Below, piece after piece: positions 6,306 through 6,378 of a DNA stretch of 6,378 nt. The stretch's first letter is position 1. Each line of letters starts with the position of its first letter. The stretch covers positions 1-6,378 of the forward strand of contig CAMPHE010000107.1 of assembly GCA_946885815.1 (NCBI GenBank). Reading direction: 5' to 3'. A model generated the notes under the pieces. It was not told the origin of the DNA. It was given only the letters and a program-made list of their open reading frames with translations, and ran no database searches. Both the position numbers and the translations under genes were made by a program. Source of the DNA: an uncultured Arenimonas sp. GTDB lineage: Bacteria > Pseudomonadota > Gammaproteobacteria > Xanthomonadales > Xanthomonadaceae.

Positions 6306-6378
6306 GCGACGGCGCGATCGTCTGGCACGAGCTCGCGGACGGCGATGGGCGCCCGCTGCGGATCGTCCACCGCGACGT
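6302..6378 (+). CDS. Start of a third operon gene, possibly 6-phosphogluconolactonase (partial)
   Basis: A GTG at 6302 overlaps the glk stop (GTGA) and opens a frame that stays open for 25 codons to the window edge, beginning MSDGAIVWHELADGDGRP. Almost all codons end in G or C, as in zwf and glk. No ribosome binding site is obvious, so translation probably depends on coupling to glk. Position in a zwf-glk operon makes pgl the likeliest identity, and a WH-x-x-AD start resembles some Pgl N-termini from this family, but the piece is too short to show a diagnostic motif. Other Entner-Doudoroff genes remain possible, though it does not resemble an Edd N-terminus. Confidence 0.5.
   Translation, partial: MSDGAIVWHELADGDGRPLRIVHRD

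Overview
The window comes from a high-GC gammaproteobacterium, most likely of the Xanthomonadaceae/Lysobacteraceae (Lysobacter, Luteimonas or Xanthomonas-like). The evidence is the very high GC with strong G/C at third codon positions, a canonical SMC protein, a zwf-glk gene order feeding the Entner-Doudoroff route, and a repeat beginning GTAGGAGCGGCTTCAGCC. That repeat matches the GTAG-headed REP sequences known from this group. The taxonomic placement is inference.

Layout. Positions 1-2902 (minus strand) hold the first 967 codons of smc, the chromosome condensation ATPase. The gene leaves the window on the left before its C-terminal ATPase head is complete. Positions 2903-3168 are the smc leader, with a weak promoter candidate and two small hairpins. 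Positions 3169-3435 (minus) encode a small unrecognised protein with two predicted membrane helices, in DNA of visibly lower GC. Positions about 3472-3718 hold what looks like a decayed gene on the minus strand: two coding-like pieces in different frames, one matching the YD-repeat (Rhs-like) consensus. Positions 3719-3840 are the upstream region of zwf.

From 3841 to the right edge, on the plus strand, lies a tightly packed sugar-catabolic operon: zwf (glucose-6-phosphate dehydrogenase), glk (glucokinase) and the first 25 codons of a third gene, possibly pgl. Each gene overlaps the next by 4 bp (ATGA, then GTGA), so translational coupling is likely. Glucokinase makes glucose-6-phosphate and Zwf oxidises it to 6-phosphogluconolactone, the entry to the pentose phosphate and Entner-Doudoroff pathways.

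The most striking feature is a pair of perfectly inverted REP elements (5333-5408) inside the glk coding sequence. It keeps the reading frame and adds about 26 residues, compared with E. coli glucokinase, just after the N-terminal phosphate-binding loop. It also puts a very strong potential hairpin early in glk, in a zwf-glk transcript. No CRISPR array, tRNA, rRNA, insertion sequence or phage gene is visible.
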